From Polynucleobacter sp. 86C-FISCH (GTDB lineage: Bacteria; Pseudomonadota; Gammaproteobacteria; Burkholderiales; Burkholderiaceae): a stretch of DNA of 64,000 nucleotides. Below the pieces are notes generated by a model. That model made no database searches and was not told the DNA's origin. It worked only from the letters and a program-made list of their open reading frames with translations. The position numbers were made by a program, and so were the translations under genes. The stretch lies in the NCBI RefSeq assembly GCF_018882415.1, contig NZ_JACVOL010000001.1:62001-126000 (forward strand), in the 5' to 3' direction. Within the stretch, counting starts at the first letter, position 1, and every line of letters starts with the position of its first letter. This document shows, piece after piece, positions 52,329 through 59,972 of this stretch.

Positions 52329-53593
52329 TATTCGGCCAGGATTAAGTTCTGTAAGCTGTTCTGCTCATCCATCAATTCAAACGCGGCGTCCACGACCTTA
52401 GTGTCTAGCTTTGTACCAGCCTCAGCGCGGATCTCATCCATTGCAGCTACCAAGCCACGGGCAGGTCGATAAGGACGGTGGGTGGCCATCGCCTCAATCG
52501 TATCTGCCACAGCCAAAATCCTTGACTCGATGCATATTTGATCGCCACTCAAGCCATTAGGGTAACCGGTACCATCTAAGCGTTCGTGATGTTGGCGAAC
52601 CATTTCCGCAATAGGCCATGGAAATGGAATATCTTTCAGTATTTGATACCCTGCTTCAACATGCCCTTGAACCATTTGCATTTCAAGATCAGTTAGCCGG
52701 GTTGGCTTAGTTAAGATTTCAGCGGGTACAGATACTTTACCAATATCATGAACCATTGCGGCCATGTATAAAGCCTGCGCGGCCTCTTCTGAAAATCCTA
52801 GCCTCCTTGCAATGGCAACAGATATTAATGCCACTCGCTTCTGATGGCCAGCCGTATAAGGATCACGCCACTCCATAGTTCGCGACATCGCCTCAATGGT
52901 AGATCGCAAAGCATCTGCTAGACGTTCTTGAGTTTGTTCCTTTTCATGAATTTGGTCATCCAATTTATGCTGGCGCTCAATTGAGCGCAAACCAAAACCA
53001 ATCTCTTGGGAAAGACTTTCAAATAACTGCACTTCGGATGATCCAAAAGCATTTGGAGCCTTTGAGTAAACCAAAAGAACACCAAAAGGATGTGGTCCAC
53101 CACTATCTGGAATAGGACAGCCAATCGCAGAACGAATTCCATATTCACGTGCACGAATACGCCAAGATAAAAAGCCTTCATCAGTTTCTGAATCGACCAC
53201 TACACTGGATTTTTGCGTACGTATAGCAGCTCCACCGGGTCCCAAGCCTGTTATGTTGAATTCTGACCAGCTTACAGTAATGTCTTTTAAATAATCTAGC
53301 GCACTTCCTGCTCCACCCAAAACACGCACAGTCTTATTTTCATCATCCTCAGCCTTGCCAACCCAGGCCAAGACATAAGGACCCTGAGCCGCAATCGCGG
53401 CGCAAACCTCTTGAATCAATAAGTCGACAGAGTCAGCACGAGCAAGAGCTGCTGCAGCCTCAGAGAGCGCAGACAAGGCCCACCCACGCTTTTCGAGTTC
53501 TTGTTGAATCTCCGGCGGCAGAGGGTCAATTTTTCTCTGTGAATTGGTTTCCATATAGACATTATGAGGCCTAAATTTGTGCTCGCTATACAT
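52328..53593 (-). CDS. GAF and HD-GYP domain c-di-GMP phosphodiesterase
   Basis: A 421-residue cytoplasmic protein. Residues about 45-210 form a GAF-like sensor (YVLAWVGKAEDD, IGCPIPDSGGPHPFGVLLV). The HD-GYP domain is at about 235-415 with MVHDIGKVSVPAEIL, VRQHHERLDGTGYPNG and AVADTIEAMATHRPY; the HD and GYP residues are intact, so hydrolysis of c-di-GMP is expected. No membrane segment is seen. An alternative ATG is 13 codons inward (53554). The following GGDEF gene overlaps its stop, so opposing activities are cotranslated. Confidence 0.9.
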   Translation of the reverse strand: MYSEHKFRPHNVYMETNSQRKIDPLPPEIQQELEKRGWALSALSEAAAALARADSVDLLIQEVCAAIAAQGPYVLAWVGKAEDDENKTVRVLGGAGSALDYLKDITVSWSEFNITGLGPGGAAIRTQKSSVVVDSETDEGFLSWRIRAREYGIRSAIGCPIPDSGGPHPFGVLLVYSKAPNAFGSSEVQLFESLSQEIGFGLRSIERQHKLDDQIHEKEQTQERLADALRSTIEAMSRTMEWRDPYTAGHQKRVALISVAIARRLGFSEEAAQALYMAAMVHDIGKVSVPAEILTKPTRLTDLEMQMVQGHVEAGYQILKDIPFPWPIAEMVRQHHERLDGTGYPNGLSGDQICIESRILAVADTIEAMATHRPYRPARGLVAAMDEIRAEAGTKLDTKVVDAAFELMDEQNSLQNLILAE

Positions 53594-53668
53594 ATAAATT
53601 AAAGCCTAATATCCCTTGCTATTGACCTGCAATTGGCGGAACATGAAAGTTGCTCACAGGAAAATAGC

Positions 53669-54166
53669 ATGAACAAAGAAATAGAAGATATCTACAGCAA
53701 AATTGTCAATCTCGAAACAGAGGTGAACAACTTGCGCCAGGGTTATATCGTTGTTAATCAGCGTTATTCTGAGGCCATCGGAACCCTAAAGACTTTGACG
53801 GCAAGCACCTTAGAGGCCGCAAAACGTGCTGCAGTTGCCGCAGAAAAAGCACTATTAGCGGCGGTAAACGCTGCTACCGCTGCCAAACTGGCAGCATCTG
53901 AGGCAATCATTGACGCCGCAGAAGCTGCAGCGGATTCTGCCGCTGCATCTGCAGAGGCTGCTATTGAAGCAGCCGCTGCTGCATCTGCAGCTGCTTCCGC
54001 TGCTGCTGCTGCAGTAGCCCATCAAGCTGAAGAATATTCAGTGAAAGCTTCTGCTGAAGCAGCTGAAGCAACTAAACGCGCGGCCGATGCTGCAGCCGAA
54101 GCCGTCCGGATGTCAAATGCTGCCTCAGAATCTGCGCGTAGCGCTAGAAAAAATAATAAGAGTTAA
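53669..54166 (+). CDS. Alanine-rich helical protein, coiled-coil type
   Basis: A 165-residue protein. The ATG at 53669 is chosen over an upstream TTG at 53633 because CAGGAA lies at proper distance. The first 45 residues (IEDIYSKIVNLETEVNNLRQ) form a leucine-heptad coiled coil; the next 110 are about half Ala with regularly spaced Lys, Glu, Asp and Ser, pointing to one long helix. By hand count about 59 of 165 residues are Ala. There is no signal peptide or membrane segment. I recognise no family; it resembles TolA-stalk-, phasin- or LEA-like helices only in composition. It lies alone, reverse to c-di-GMP genes on both sides. Confidence 0.78.
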   Translation: MNKEIEDIYSKIVNLETEVNNLRQGYIVVNQRYSEAIGTLKTLTASTLEAAKRAAVAAEKALLAAVNAATAAKLAASEAIIDAAEAAADSAAASAEAAIEAAAAASAAASAAAAAVAHQAEEYSVKASAEAAEATKRAADAAAEAVRMSNAASESARSARKNNKS

Positions 54167-54189
54167 TAGAGTCTAAAACTGAGAATTAA

Positions 54190-55731
54190 TCAGCAAAGAA
54201 CTTTAATCGTTTCAGCCAATACTGGCGTACCAAATACCCGGATCGCATTTCTACCACTCGTTTTGGCTGCGTACATGGCGATATCAGCATTATTGATTAG
54301 CTCTACTTGATCAAGACCATGATCTGGATAGATAGCAACCCCAATACTGACACTTGTTGATAATTCGATTCCTTCAAAAGGTATTATTGCCGCAATATTT
54401 TTCAGAATTTTATTAGCAACGACCAGCGCATCTGTCTCGGAATGCAGATCTGGTAGCAAGACAATAAATTCATCGCCACCTACCCTGCCAATCGTGTCGG
54501 AATCCCTAATGGAAGCCTGCATTCTCTTTGCCGACTCAATCAATACTGCATCACCCGCTTGATGACTAACGGTGTCATTAATTGTTTTCAAGTTATCTAA
54601 ATCCACGAACAGGATACCCATTTTCGAAGAATTACGCTTTGCCAAGGTCATGGCCACTTGAATACGATCAGAAAGCAGCAGGCGATTAGGCAAGTCTGTT
54701 AACGCATCATGGTGCGCAAAATATTCTGCCTTAGCATTTTTTTGATAAGTGCGAATTAAAAGCAGTGTGGCCAATAAGATGAGAGCAAGGCTAAATACCG
54801 TGGTGTAAATAACCCCCCAAAGACTGGAATGCCAGCCCGCCAGATACAACTCTTTTGTTACTGTAGATCCAACAATGAGCGGATAACCATTGACGTTTCT
54901 AAATGACACCATGCGCTCTACGGGATCATTATTCATATTGAAGCCAGGAGCACTCGTAAAAATAACGCCCCCATCTTCTTCATTTTGCAAAGAAGTTTGG
55001 ATTACCGTGCCTGTATTCAGTTTGCCAATCATCTTGTCAACAAAAGGCCAGCGAGTGAGCAGGCGATGATCTTTTCTATATAAGGTCACCGAGGATCCAT
55101 TACCAAGACTAGCTCCAATGCGCTCATACAAACTGGAGAAGACTTCGACTGATACGCCAACCAAAATGACGCCTAGAAACTTATTATTAGACCCATTGAC
55201 TCGTTTAGCCAAATAGAAAACCCACTTACCATTTCCTTTGTTTTGCACGGGTAAACTAAAAAAAGTTTCAGGGTCATCATTGACACTCAAATACTGAAAG
55301 TAATCACGCTCAGCCAAGTTAATCTTAGGTGCTGGATACGATCTTGAAAAATTGAGCACCTCCCCATCCTTACCAACAAATGTCGCTACATCAATAATAG
55401 AGTTGGATTTTGTTTTTTCTTCAAGAAGATCAAATTGCTGTTTTTGAGTTGCAAACTTTCGATAGTCTTGCTCAGTTTGAATATTAGATAACTCCAATAC
55501 ATCCTCAATACTCTCTAGGGCTGTCTTTGCTGAATAGATTGTCTGCGAAGTGTGCTCAGCCAGAATCACTGTGAGATTAGACAGTTGGTTCATGCGCGAT
55601 TTAATCGTATTTTCACGCAGTAGATAAGCAGAAACTACTGCATTAGCAATCAACATGACTGCCAGCAATATCGCAGTAATGATAATGATGCGTGTATTAC
55701 GCTTCACAACTGGAGGGACGAAGTAGACCAT
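54190..55731 (-). CDS. Diguanylate cyclase with periplasmic dCACHE sensor
   Basis: A 513-residue membrane protein. The first helix is at about 13-35 and a second at about 303-327; the periplasmic part between them (with VATFVGKDGEVLNFSRSYP and GNGKWVFYLAKRVNG) fits a dCACHE small-ligand sensor. The GGDEF domain (about 345-500) has GRVGGDEFIVLLPD, with the inhibitory RxxD (RDSD) five residues before it. It should make c-di-GMP in response to an external signal. It starts 11 bases after the upstream HD-GYP gene, so the two are one operon. Confidence 0.92.
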   Translation of the reverse strand: MVYFVPPVVKRNTRIIIITAILLAVMLIANAVVSAYLLRENTIKSRMNQLSNLTVILAEHTSQTIYSAKTALESIEDVLELSNIQTEQDYRKFATQKQQFDLLEEKTKSNSIIDVATFVGKDGEVLNFSRSYPAPKINLAERDYFQYLSVNDDPETFFSLPVQNKGNGKWVFYLAKRVNGSNNKFLGVILVGVSVEVFSSLYERIGASLGNGSSVTLYRKDHRLLTRWPFVDKMIGKLNTGTVIQTSLQNEEDGGVIFTSAPGFNMNNDPVERMVSFRNVNGYPLIVGSTVTKELYLAGWHSSLWGVIYTTVFSLALILLATLLLIRTYQKNAKAEYFAHHDALTDLPNRLLLSDRIQVAMTLAKRNSSKMGILFVDLDNLKTINDTVSHQAGDAVLIESAKRMQASIRDSDTIGRVGGDEFIVLLPDLHSETDALVVANKILKNIAAIIPFEGIELSTSVSIGVAIYPDHGLDQVELINNADIAMYAAKTSGRNAIRVFGTPVLAETIKVLC

Positions 55732-55742
55732 GAATATTTCTT

Positions 55743-57056
55743 TTAGCTATCGCCGTAGTAATTCGCTATTTCATTGAAGTATGGCTGCTCGTGAATAAAG
55801 GCTTCCACAACAGCTGGGTCAAAGCGCTTACCCTTGTTCTTTAGTATTTCTTCACAAGCCTCTTCATGCGTCCACTTGCGCTTATAGACTCGCTCACTAA
55901 CTAAGGCGTCATACATATCAGCCAAGGCCATAATGCGAGCAGCTAACGGAATCTCTTCGCCTTTTAAGCCTCTTGGGTAGCCACTGCCATCCCAATTTTC
56001 ATGATGCGATCCAGCAATCTGAATAGCTACATCTAAAACTTTTACATGCTTATTATCATCAAGCTTGGCAGCATTTAATACGTTTTCACCCAACTCTGCA
56101 TGAGTTTGCATTACAGCCCACTCCTCTGGTGTGAGGCTGCCCTCTTTCTTTAATATGCCGTCCGGAATTCCCACCTTACCTATATCATGCAATGGAGCTG
56201 CCTTAGTCATTCGCTCAATTGCATTCTCGGATAATTCAGAAACGTAAATACCCATCTCCTTTAAGCGCTGCGCCAATTTTTTGACATAGCTCTGAGTTCT
56301 CAGAATATGGTTACCAGTTTCGTTATCCCTCACCATAGATAAGGCATTGAGACTCTGGAGCATACCGCTCTCAATTGACCGGACGTTATTGCGCTGCTCT
56401 TGCCAAAGTATCTCTAGGTAATAGTTCGTAATTAAGACGCAGGTCATGACCAATAGCAGAATCGAGGCGACCCTGAGAGAGAACCCCATCGCCCCCTCTT
56501 GATAAAGACTGCCCAGATTTGCTTCTGTATAGAAGTACAAATGGGCCGATCGCATGAGGCGCACAATGATCTCGGCGATCTCAATACCCATCAGAACTTT
56601 AATTTGATAAGCCTTTACTTTACGCCCAACTAATTTAACCAACTCCAGGAGCTGCCAGCAGGAAGCAAGAATCAAAATGCTATTTAGCAAATAGATACGG
56701 CTATTCGTTGTGCCGTTAAATAAAAGATAGAGGTAAATACCAGAGGAGAGAATGAATGCTCCACCTGCAATCAACCTTACATTACGAGTAATTGGTTCGC
56801 GCCAAGATCTAAACAGGAGGCTAATACAAATAACGCCACCAATTAATGAGATATTAGCTAAAGATAGAAAGAATTTACTTCCCCATGAGGCGATAAAAAA
56901 TGACCCCATTGAAGTCGATAGAAACAAAATACTGAGAGGCCAGTAAAGAATAAACTTAGCAGTTCGGTATCCGTCTTGGCGCGATATGAAACCAGCCATA
57001 AGCCCTAAAAGGACTATCAGAATGGAAAGATAGAAGGTTTGATTGGCTAACTGCAT
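55743..57056 (-). CDS. Membrane HD-GYP c-di-GMP phosphodiesterase
   Basis: A 437-residue protein with about six N-terminal membrane helices (in residues 1-215; for example FYLSILIVLLGLMAGFI) and a cytoplasmic HD-GYP domain (about 230-425). The catalytic motifs are intact: PLHDIGKVGIPDGIL, AGSHHENWDGSGYPRG and RIMALADMYDAL. It should degrade c-di-GMP. It heads a two-gene operon with the dCACHE-GGDEF gene, repeating the HD-GYP-then-GGDEF order of the neighbouring pair at 51.5-53.6 kb. It is 74 bases downstream of tRNA-His on the same strand. Confidence 0.92.
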   Translation of the reverse strand: MQLANQTFYLSILIVLLGLMAGFISRQDGYRTAKFILYWPLSILFLSTSMGSFFIASWGSKFFLSLANISLIGGVICISLLFRSWREPITRNVRLIAGGAFILSSGIYLYLLFNGTTNSRIYLLNSILILASCWQLLELVKLVGRKVKAYQIKVLMGIEIAEIIVRLMRSAHLYFYTEANLGSLYQEGAMGFSLRVASILLLVMTCVLITNYYLEILWQEQRNNVRSIESGMLQSLNALSMVRDNETGNHILRTQSYVKKLAQRLKEMGIYVSELSENAIERMTKAAPLHDIGKVGIPDGILKKEGSLTPEEWAVMQTHAELGENVLNAAKLDDNKHVKVLDVAIQIAGSHHENWDGSGYPRGLKGEEIPLAARIMALADMYDALVSERVYKRKWTHEEACEEILKNKGKRFDPAVVEAFIHEQPYFNEIANYYGDS

Positions 57057-57106
57057 CTAGTTGCATTCTAAGGGGTTAAGAGAATGCATTGAATTTAAGG
57101 TCTAGA

Positions 57107-57183
57107 TGGGGCGAACGACGGGGCTCGAACCCGCGACAACCAGAATCACAATCTGGGACTCTACCAACTGAGCTACGTCCGCC
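57107..57183 (-). tRNA. tRNA-His (anticodon GTG)
   Basis: A 77-base tRNA with encoded CCA and the extra 5' G that marks histidine tRNA. Acceptor strands GCGGACG and CGTTCGC pair with one G-U. The anticodon loop TTGTGAT carries GTG, and the T arm GCGGGTTCGAGCCCCGT is normal. Confidence 0.97.
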
Positions 57184-57249
57184 GTTGTAGAGGTCATATT
57201 ATAGCTTTTCAGCCAAAAACCTGTCAAAAACACAGTATTTCGGGCTTAT

Positions 57250-58335
57250 CTAGGCGCTTTCGAACTCAAAAGCAGCCCAATCCCCAAGGCACAGACTAGC
57301 ATCTATGAAAAAGTCTGTGATTGCCGCTTTGCTCTGCACCTTGGCTAAGGCGTGGTGATCTGAGAGTCGTTGACGCCAATAGCGGGAACCTGCCCTGCCA
57401 TGAGCAAGGCCCAAAATATGTCTAGTGAAAGCGCCTATATAGAAAGGTTTACCTTTAGCCTGGCATTCCTCAAACCAGGCGTGAACCTGCTTAACCAATG
57501 CAATTTGTATGCGATGCCATTCAGTTTCACTAAAGAGATATCCAGCAGCGTCACCATCTGTGTTGATCATGTCATCCCAACCCAAAAGAAGAGCAGGAAA
57601 ATGATAGGCTGCCCTTCCCACCATAAAACCATCAAAGTCATCCCAATGACCAGCAATTTGTTCGTTAGTTTCTAAACCGCCATTGAGCAAGACTTTTAAA
57701 TTAGGAAATTGCTTTTGCGCATCTAAGCGAAGTTGTGCGGCCACTTCGTAATGTAATGGTGGCTTGCTACGATTCTCTTTTGGGGATAAGCCTTTGAGCA
57801 CGGCATTGCGCGCATGAATGGTGACTTGACTAGCGCCAGCATCAGCAACAGCAAGAATGAAGTTCAGAGCAAATTGATAATCTTCTTTTGAGCTGGATGC
57901 ATCCATCGAATCTAAGCCTAGGCGATGTTTTACAGATATCGGAATATCAACGGCATTCCTCATTGCTTTGACACAGTCAGCGACTAAATTAGGTTCTGCC
58001 ATTAAGCAAGCGCCAAAAGCGCCGCGCTGAACACGCTCAGAAGGACAGCCGCAATTCAAATCGATTTCATCGTAACCCCACTGCTGAGCTAGCTCTGCTG
58101 ATTTAGCCAAATCAGAAGGCTCGGAGCCTCCAAGTTGAAGCACTACCAGATGCTGGTCTTGTGAGTAATCCAAATGACGCGGCACATCCCCATGCAACAA
58201 CGCTCCAGTGGTAACCATCTCGGTGTAGAGAACAGCTTGTTTAGATAGCGTGCGATGGAAAGAACGGCAATGACGATCAGTCCACTCCATCATGGGAGCG
58301 ACTGCTAGTCTTTTGTTAGAGATTCGATCGTTCAT
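57250..58335 (-). CDS. dusA: tRNA-dihydrouridine synthase A
   Basis: Reduces uridines in the D loop of tRNAs using FMN and NADPH. The 361 residues start RLAVAPMMEWTDRHCRSFHR, typical of DusA. The catalytic cysteine is C104 or so in IDLNCGCPSERVQRGAFGAC. The FMN phosphate site is VLLNGGLETN with GFMVGRAAYHFP. The length and the MEWTDRHCR form favour DusA over DusB or DusC. It sits directly upstream of tRNA-His on the same strand, with 66 bases between. Confidence 0.95.
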   Translation of the reverse strand: MNDRISNKRLAVAPMMEWTDRHCRSFHRTLSKQAVLYTEMVTTGALLHGDVPRHLDYSQDQHLVVLQLGGSEPSDLAKSAELAQQWGYDEIDLNCGCPSERVQRGAFGACLMAEPNLVADCVKAMRNAVDIPISVKHRLGLDSMDASSSKEDYQFALNFILAVADAGASQVTIHARNAVLKGLSPKENRSKPPLHYEVAAQLRLDAQKQFPNLKVLLNGGLETNEQIAGHWDDFDGFMVGRAAYHFPALLLGWDDMINTDGDAAGYLFSETEWHRIQIALVKQVHAWFEECQAKGKPFYIGAFTRHILGLAHGRAGSRYWRQRLSDHHALAKVQSKAAITDFFIDASLCLGDWAAFEFESA

Positions 58336-58470
58336 TCTTTATTTGTAGAGCTTTCAATACCAAAAACTCATGCGCCTTAGAGCGCTCAAGTTCGGATCAA
58401 AGGATTATATCGGGCTGGAGCCCTTGATAAAAACCCTTCCAGCATTGGATTTAGCTGGATTTGCCTGGTG

Positions 58471-58488
58471 TAACATAATTTATTGTTA
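58471..58488. promoter_or_regulatory. A/T-rich inverted repeat upstream of a lipoprotein gene
   Basis: TAACATAATTTATTGTTA has TAACA/TGTTA arms, 27 bases before the lipoprotein start at 58515. It could be an operator or just part of the promoter's A/T-rich region. The 179 bases between dusA and this gene hold, besides it, only a small GGGCT-GG-AGCCC hairpin near 58414. Confidence 0.25.
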
Positions 58489-58514
58489 AAAATAGAACCC
58501 CATTCGAGACCTTA

Positions 58515-59090
58515 ATGACATTTACCAGCTACCTTACCCTATCGCTATTCATACTTCTTGCTGGCTGCATAAACGCTGATGGCAATAGGAGTTACTGGCA
58601 TGGCAATTCTGGTGAGAGTAAGTTTCAAAATTTTGACACTAGGGTGGAAGTTCAAAAAACCATAATCTCAAAAGACAACCAGATCGCTAGCTTTACCCTG
58701 ATTAATTCAGACAAGGTAAAGGAGGATATGTCTTGGCTGAAAAAGCGAGGGTATGACCAGTTCAAGTTTGAGGCCATGATCAATGAAGTGCTAGCGGAGC
58801 ACGGTCTACTAAACCCAAAGGCAAGCACTGGCCTAACAATGCAAATTACACTCGTAAACGTTCGACTTCCAAATAGCGCCGAATCTAAGCTAGACACCAA
58901 CGGTGTGGTTGGATCCGGAGGGGCAATCATGGAAACAACGATTACTGATCAAGCTGGCAATATTGTGGCGAAATACCGATATGAGCAATTTAATAGCTGC
59001 CGGATTTGCAGTGAGGAACAAAATGCCACCATCCTATTTCGGACAATGGGATCTGCAACAGCACACGCTATATCCACCAAAGGACATTGA
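58515..59090 (+). CDS. Lipoprotein of unknown function
   Basis: A 191-residue lipoprotein: signal peptide with lipobox LLAGC (C18). The mature part carries EDMSWLKKRGYDQFKFEAM, VNEVLAEHGLL-type helices and ASTGLTMQITLVNVRLP, which follows the pattern of proteins related to DUF4410, a periplasmic/lipoprotein fold with a conserved 'L-x-x-x-I-x-x-x-L' helix and beta strands. Two cysteines (SCRIC) lie near the end. No known function. It is followed by a hairpin that may end it and the convergent gene. Confidence 0.65.
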   Translation: MTFTSYLTLSLFILLAGCINADGNRSYWHGNSGESKFQNFDTRVEVQKTIISKDNQIASFTLINSDKVKEDMSWLKKRGYDQFKFEAMINEVLAEHGLLNPKASTGLTMQITLVNVRLPNSAESKLDTNGVVGSGGAIMETTITDQAGNIVAKYRYEQFNSCRICSEEQNATILFRTMGSATAHAISTKGH

Positions 59091-59116
59091 AGCGCTATTG
59101 AGCCACTTTAATGCAT

Positions 59117-59138
59117 AAGGGCAACCGAAGTTGCCCTT
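59117..59138. terminator. Hairpin between convergent genes
   Basis: AAGGGCAAC-CGAA-GTTGCCCTT is a perfect 9-base stem with a stable tetraloop, between the lipoprotein gene (plus) and the 86-residue gene (minus). No long T-run follows on either side, so it is a probable but imperfect bidirectional terminator. Confidence 0.6.
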
Positions 59139-59168
59139 AACACTACTTAGTAGAGATATGGCGCTTAC

Positions 59169-59429
59169 TTATTTCAGCTTGGCCAACTTTGCCTCTAGCT
59201 CTACCGCAAGATCTAAAGCGCCCATATAACCAGACTTGAGATGATTTGGTAGATCAGGATCACCAACCATCGCACCCAGCGTTTCAACCAGACTAAAAAT
59301 AATCCCTTTAGCTGCGCCTGCAGCAATCGTATTGTTGGCAACTGCCTCATCAATATGATTTACCGCATCAAGAAAATAATCGTGTCCCGGCAGACCGTCT
59401 GGTCCCAAAGCTTCTTTAGTCATTTGCAT
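59169..59429 (-). CDS. Small conserved-looking protein of unknown function
   Basis: An 86-residue mainly helical protein without signal peptide. It has LGPDGLPGHDYFLDAVNHID, a Gly/Ala-rich AAGAAKGIIFSLVETLGAM, and a Leu/Ala/Lys C-terminal helix. An AGGA ribosome-binding site suits either the ATG at 59429 or, at better spacing, that at 59423. It lies 18 bases after the eRF1-like gene and probably shares its promoter and the FNR-like box. I do not recognise the family. Confidence 0.65.
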   Translation of the reverse strand: MQMTKEALGPDGLPGHDYFLDAVNHIDEAVANNTIAAGAAKGIIFSLVETLGAMVGDPDLPNHLKSGYMGALDLAVELEAKLAKLK

Positions 59430-59447
59430 TTTCCTATATATCTAGAT

Positions 59448-59831
59448 TTACAGCATCTGATCTACTTTGTAGAAAAACTTGCGTGCATAAGCAAGAATCT
59501 CTTTATCAGTAGGATGATCAACAGTTTCTACGCCAACAATATTTTCAGCAATCTTAGCGTCATGTTTATGAGCATGCTTAATTAATTCTAATTTTGCAGA
59601 GCCTGGTCCGAGAATCAAAATTTCCTTGGATTCATTTACGGCATTAATTACTGAATGCAAATACTTGGAATCTAGAGCAAGTTTGCCGCTACCCACTTCA
59701 CCGCCCTTGTGATGCAAATGAGCATGAGTGGTTTTGCTACGAATAACTTCAGCCTCGCTGGCCTGCTCGCTCAAAAACATAACATGCGCTTCTTGATGGT
59801 CAATCCAAATAACTGCGTGATTTAATGACAT
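59448..59831 (-). CDS. eRF1-domain-like 'translational machinery' protein
   Basis: A 127-residue cytoplasmic protein resembling the short bacterial proteins related to archaeal/eukaryotic release-factor domains (baeRF-like). Landmarks: VIWIDHQEAHVMFLSE at the N-terminus, a His-rich turn HAHLHHKGGEVGSG, LILGPGSAKLELIKHAHKH (the GPG-x-x-K motif of the fold) and TVDHPTDKEILAYARKFF at the end. Such genes in Proteobacteria often sit in stress or low-oxygen regulons. An FNR-like box is 72 bases upstream. Catalytic activity is not established. Confidence 0.72.
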   Translation of the reverse strand: MSLNHAVIWIDHQEAHVMFLSEQASEAEVIRSKTTHAHLHHKGGEVGSGKLALDSKYLHSVINAVNESKEILILGPGSAKLELIKHAHKHDAKIAENIVGVETVDHPTDKEILAYARKFFYKVDQML

Positions 59832-59902
59832 ATTCTTCCTATTATTAATAATGACTACCCTTTGAGAATACTCCTGCCAGACCCCATAAATGCCATATAC
59901 GC

Positions 59903-59916
59903 TTGATTTAAGTCAA
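59903..59916. promoter_or_regulatory. FNR/Anr-like box
   Basis: TTGATTTAAGTCAA matches the FNR/Anr consensus TTGAT-N4-ATCAA with one change (GTCAA). It lies in the 141-base divergent region, 72 bases upstream of the eRF1-like gene and 57 bases upstream of the glutamate-synthase-like gene, so it could control either one or both by oxygen. Confidence 0.6.
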
Positions 59917-59972
59917 ATGAATAGAATTAGTATTAAATTCGTATACTGAAATTATTCACATTTAGGTTAACT

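Noticed and set aside
53800..54100. Alanine-rich stretch as a tandem DNA repeat or assembly artefact
   Set aside because: The codons vary and charged residues are regularly spaced; there is no exact repeat unit.
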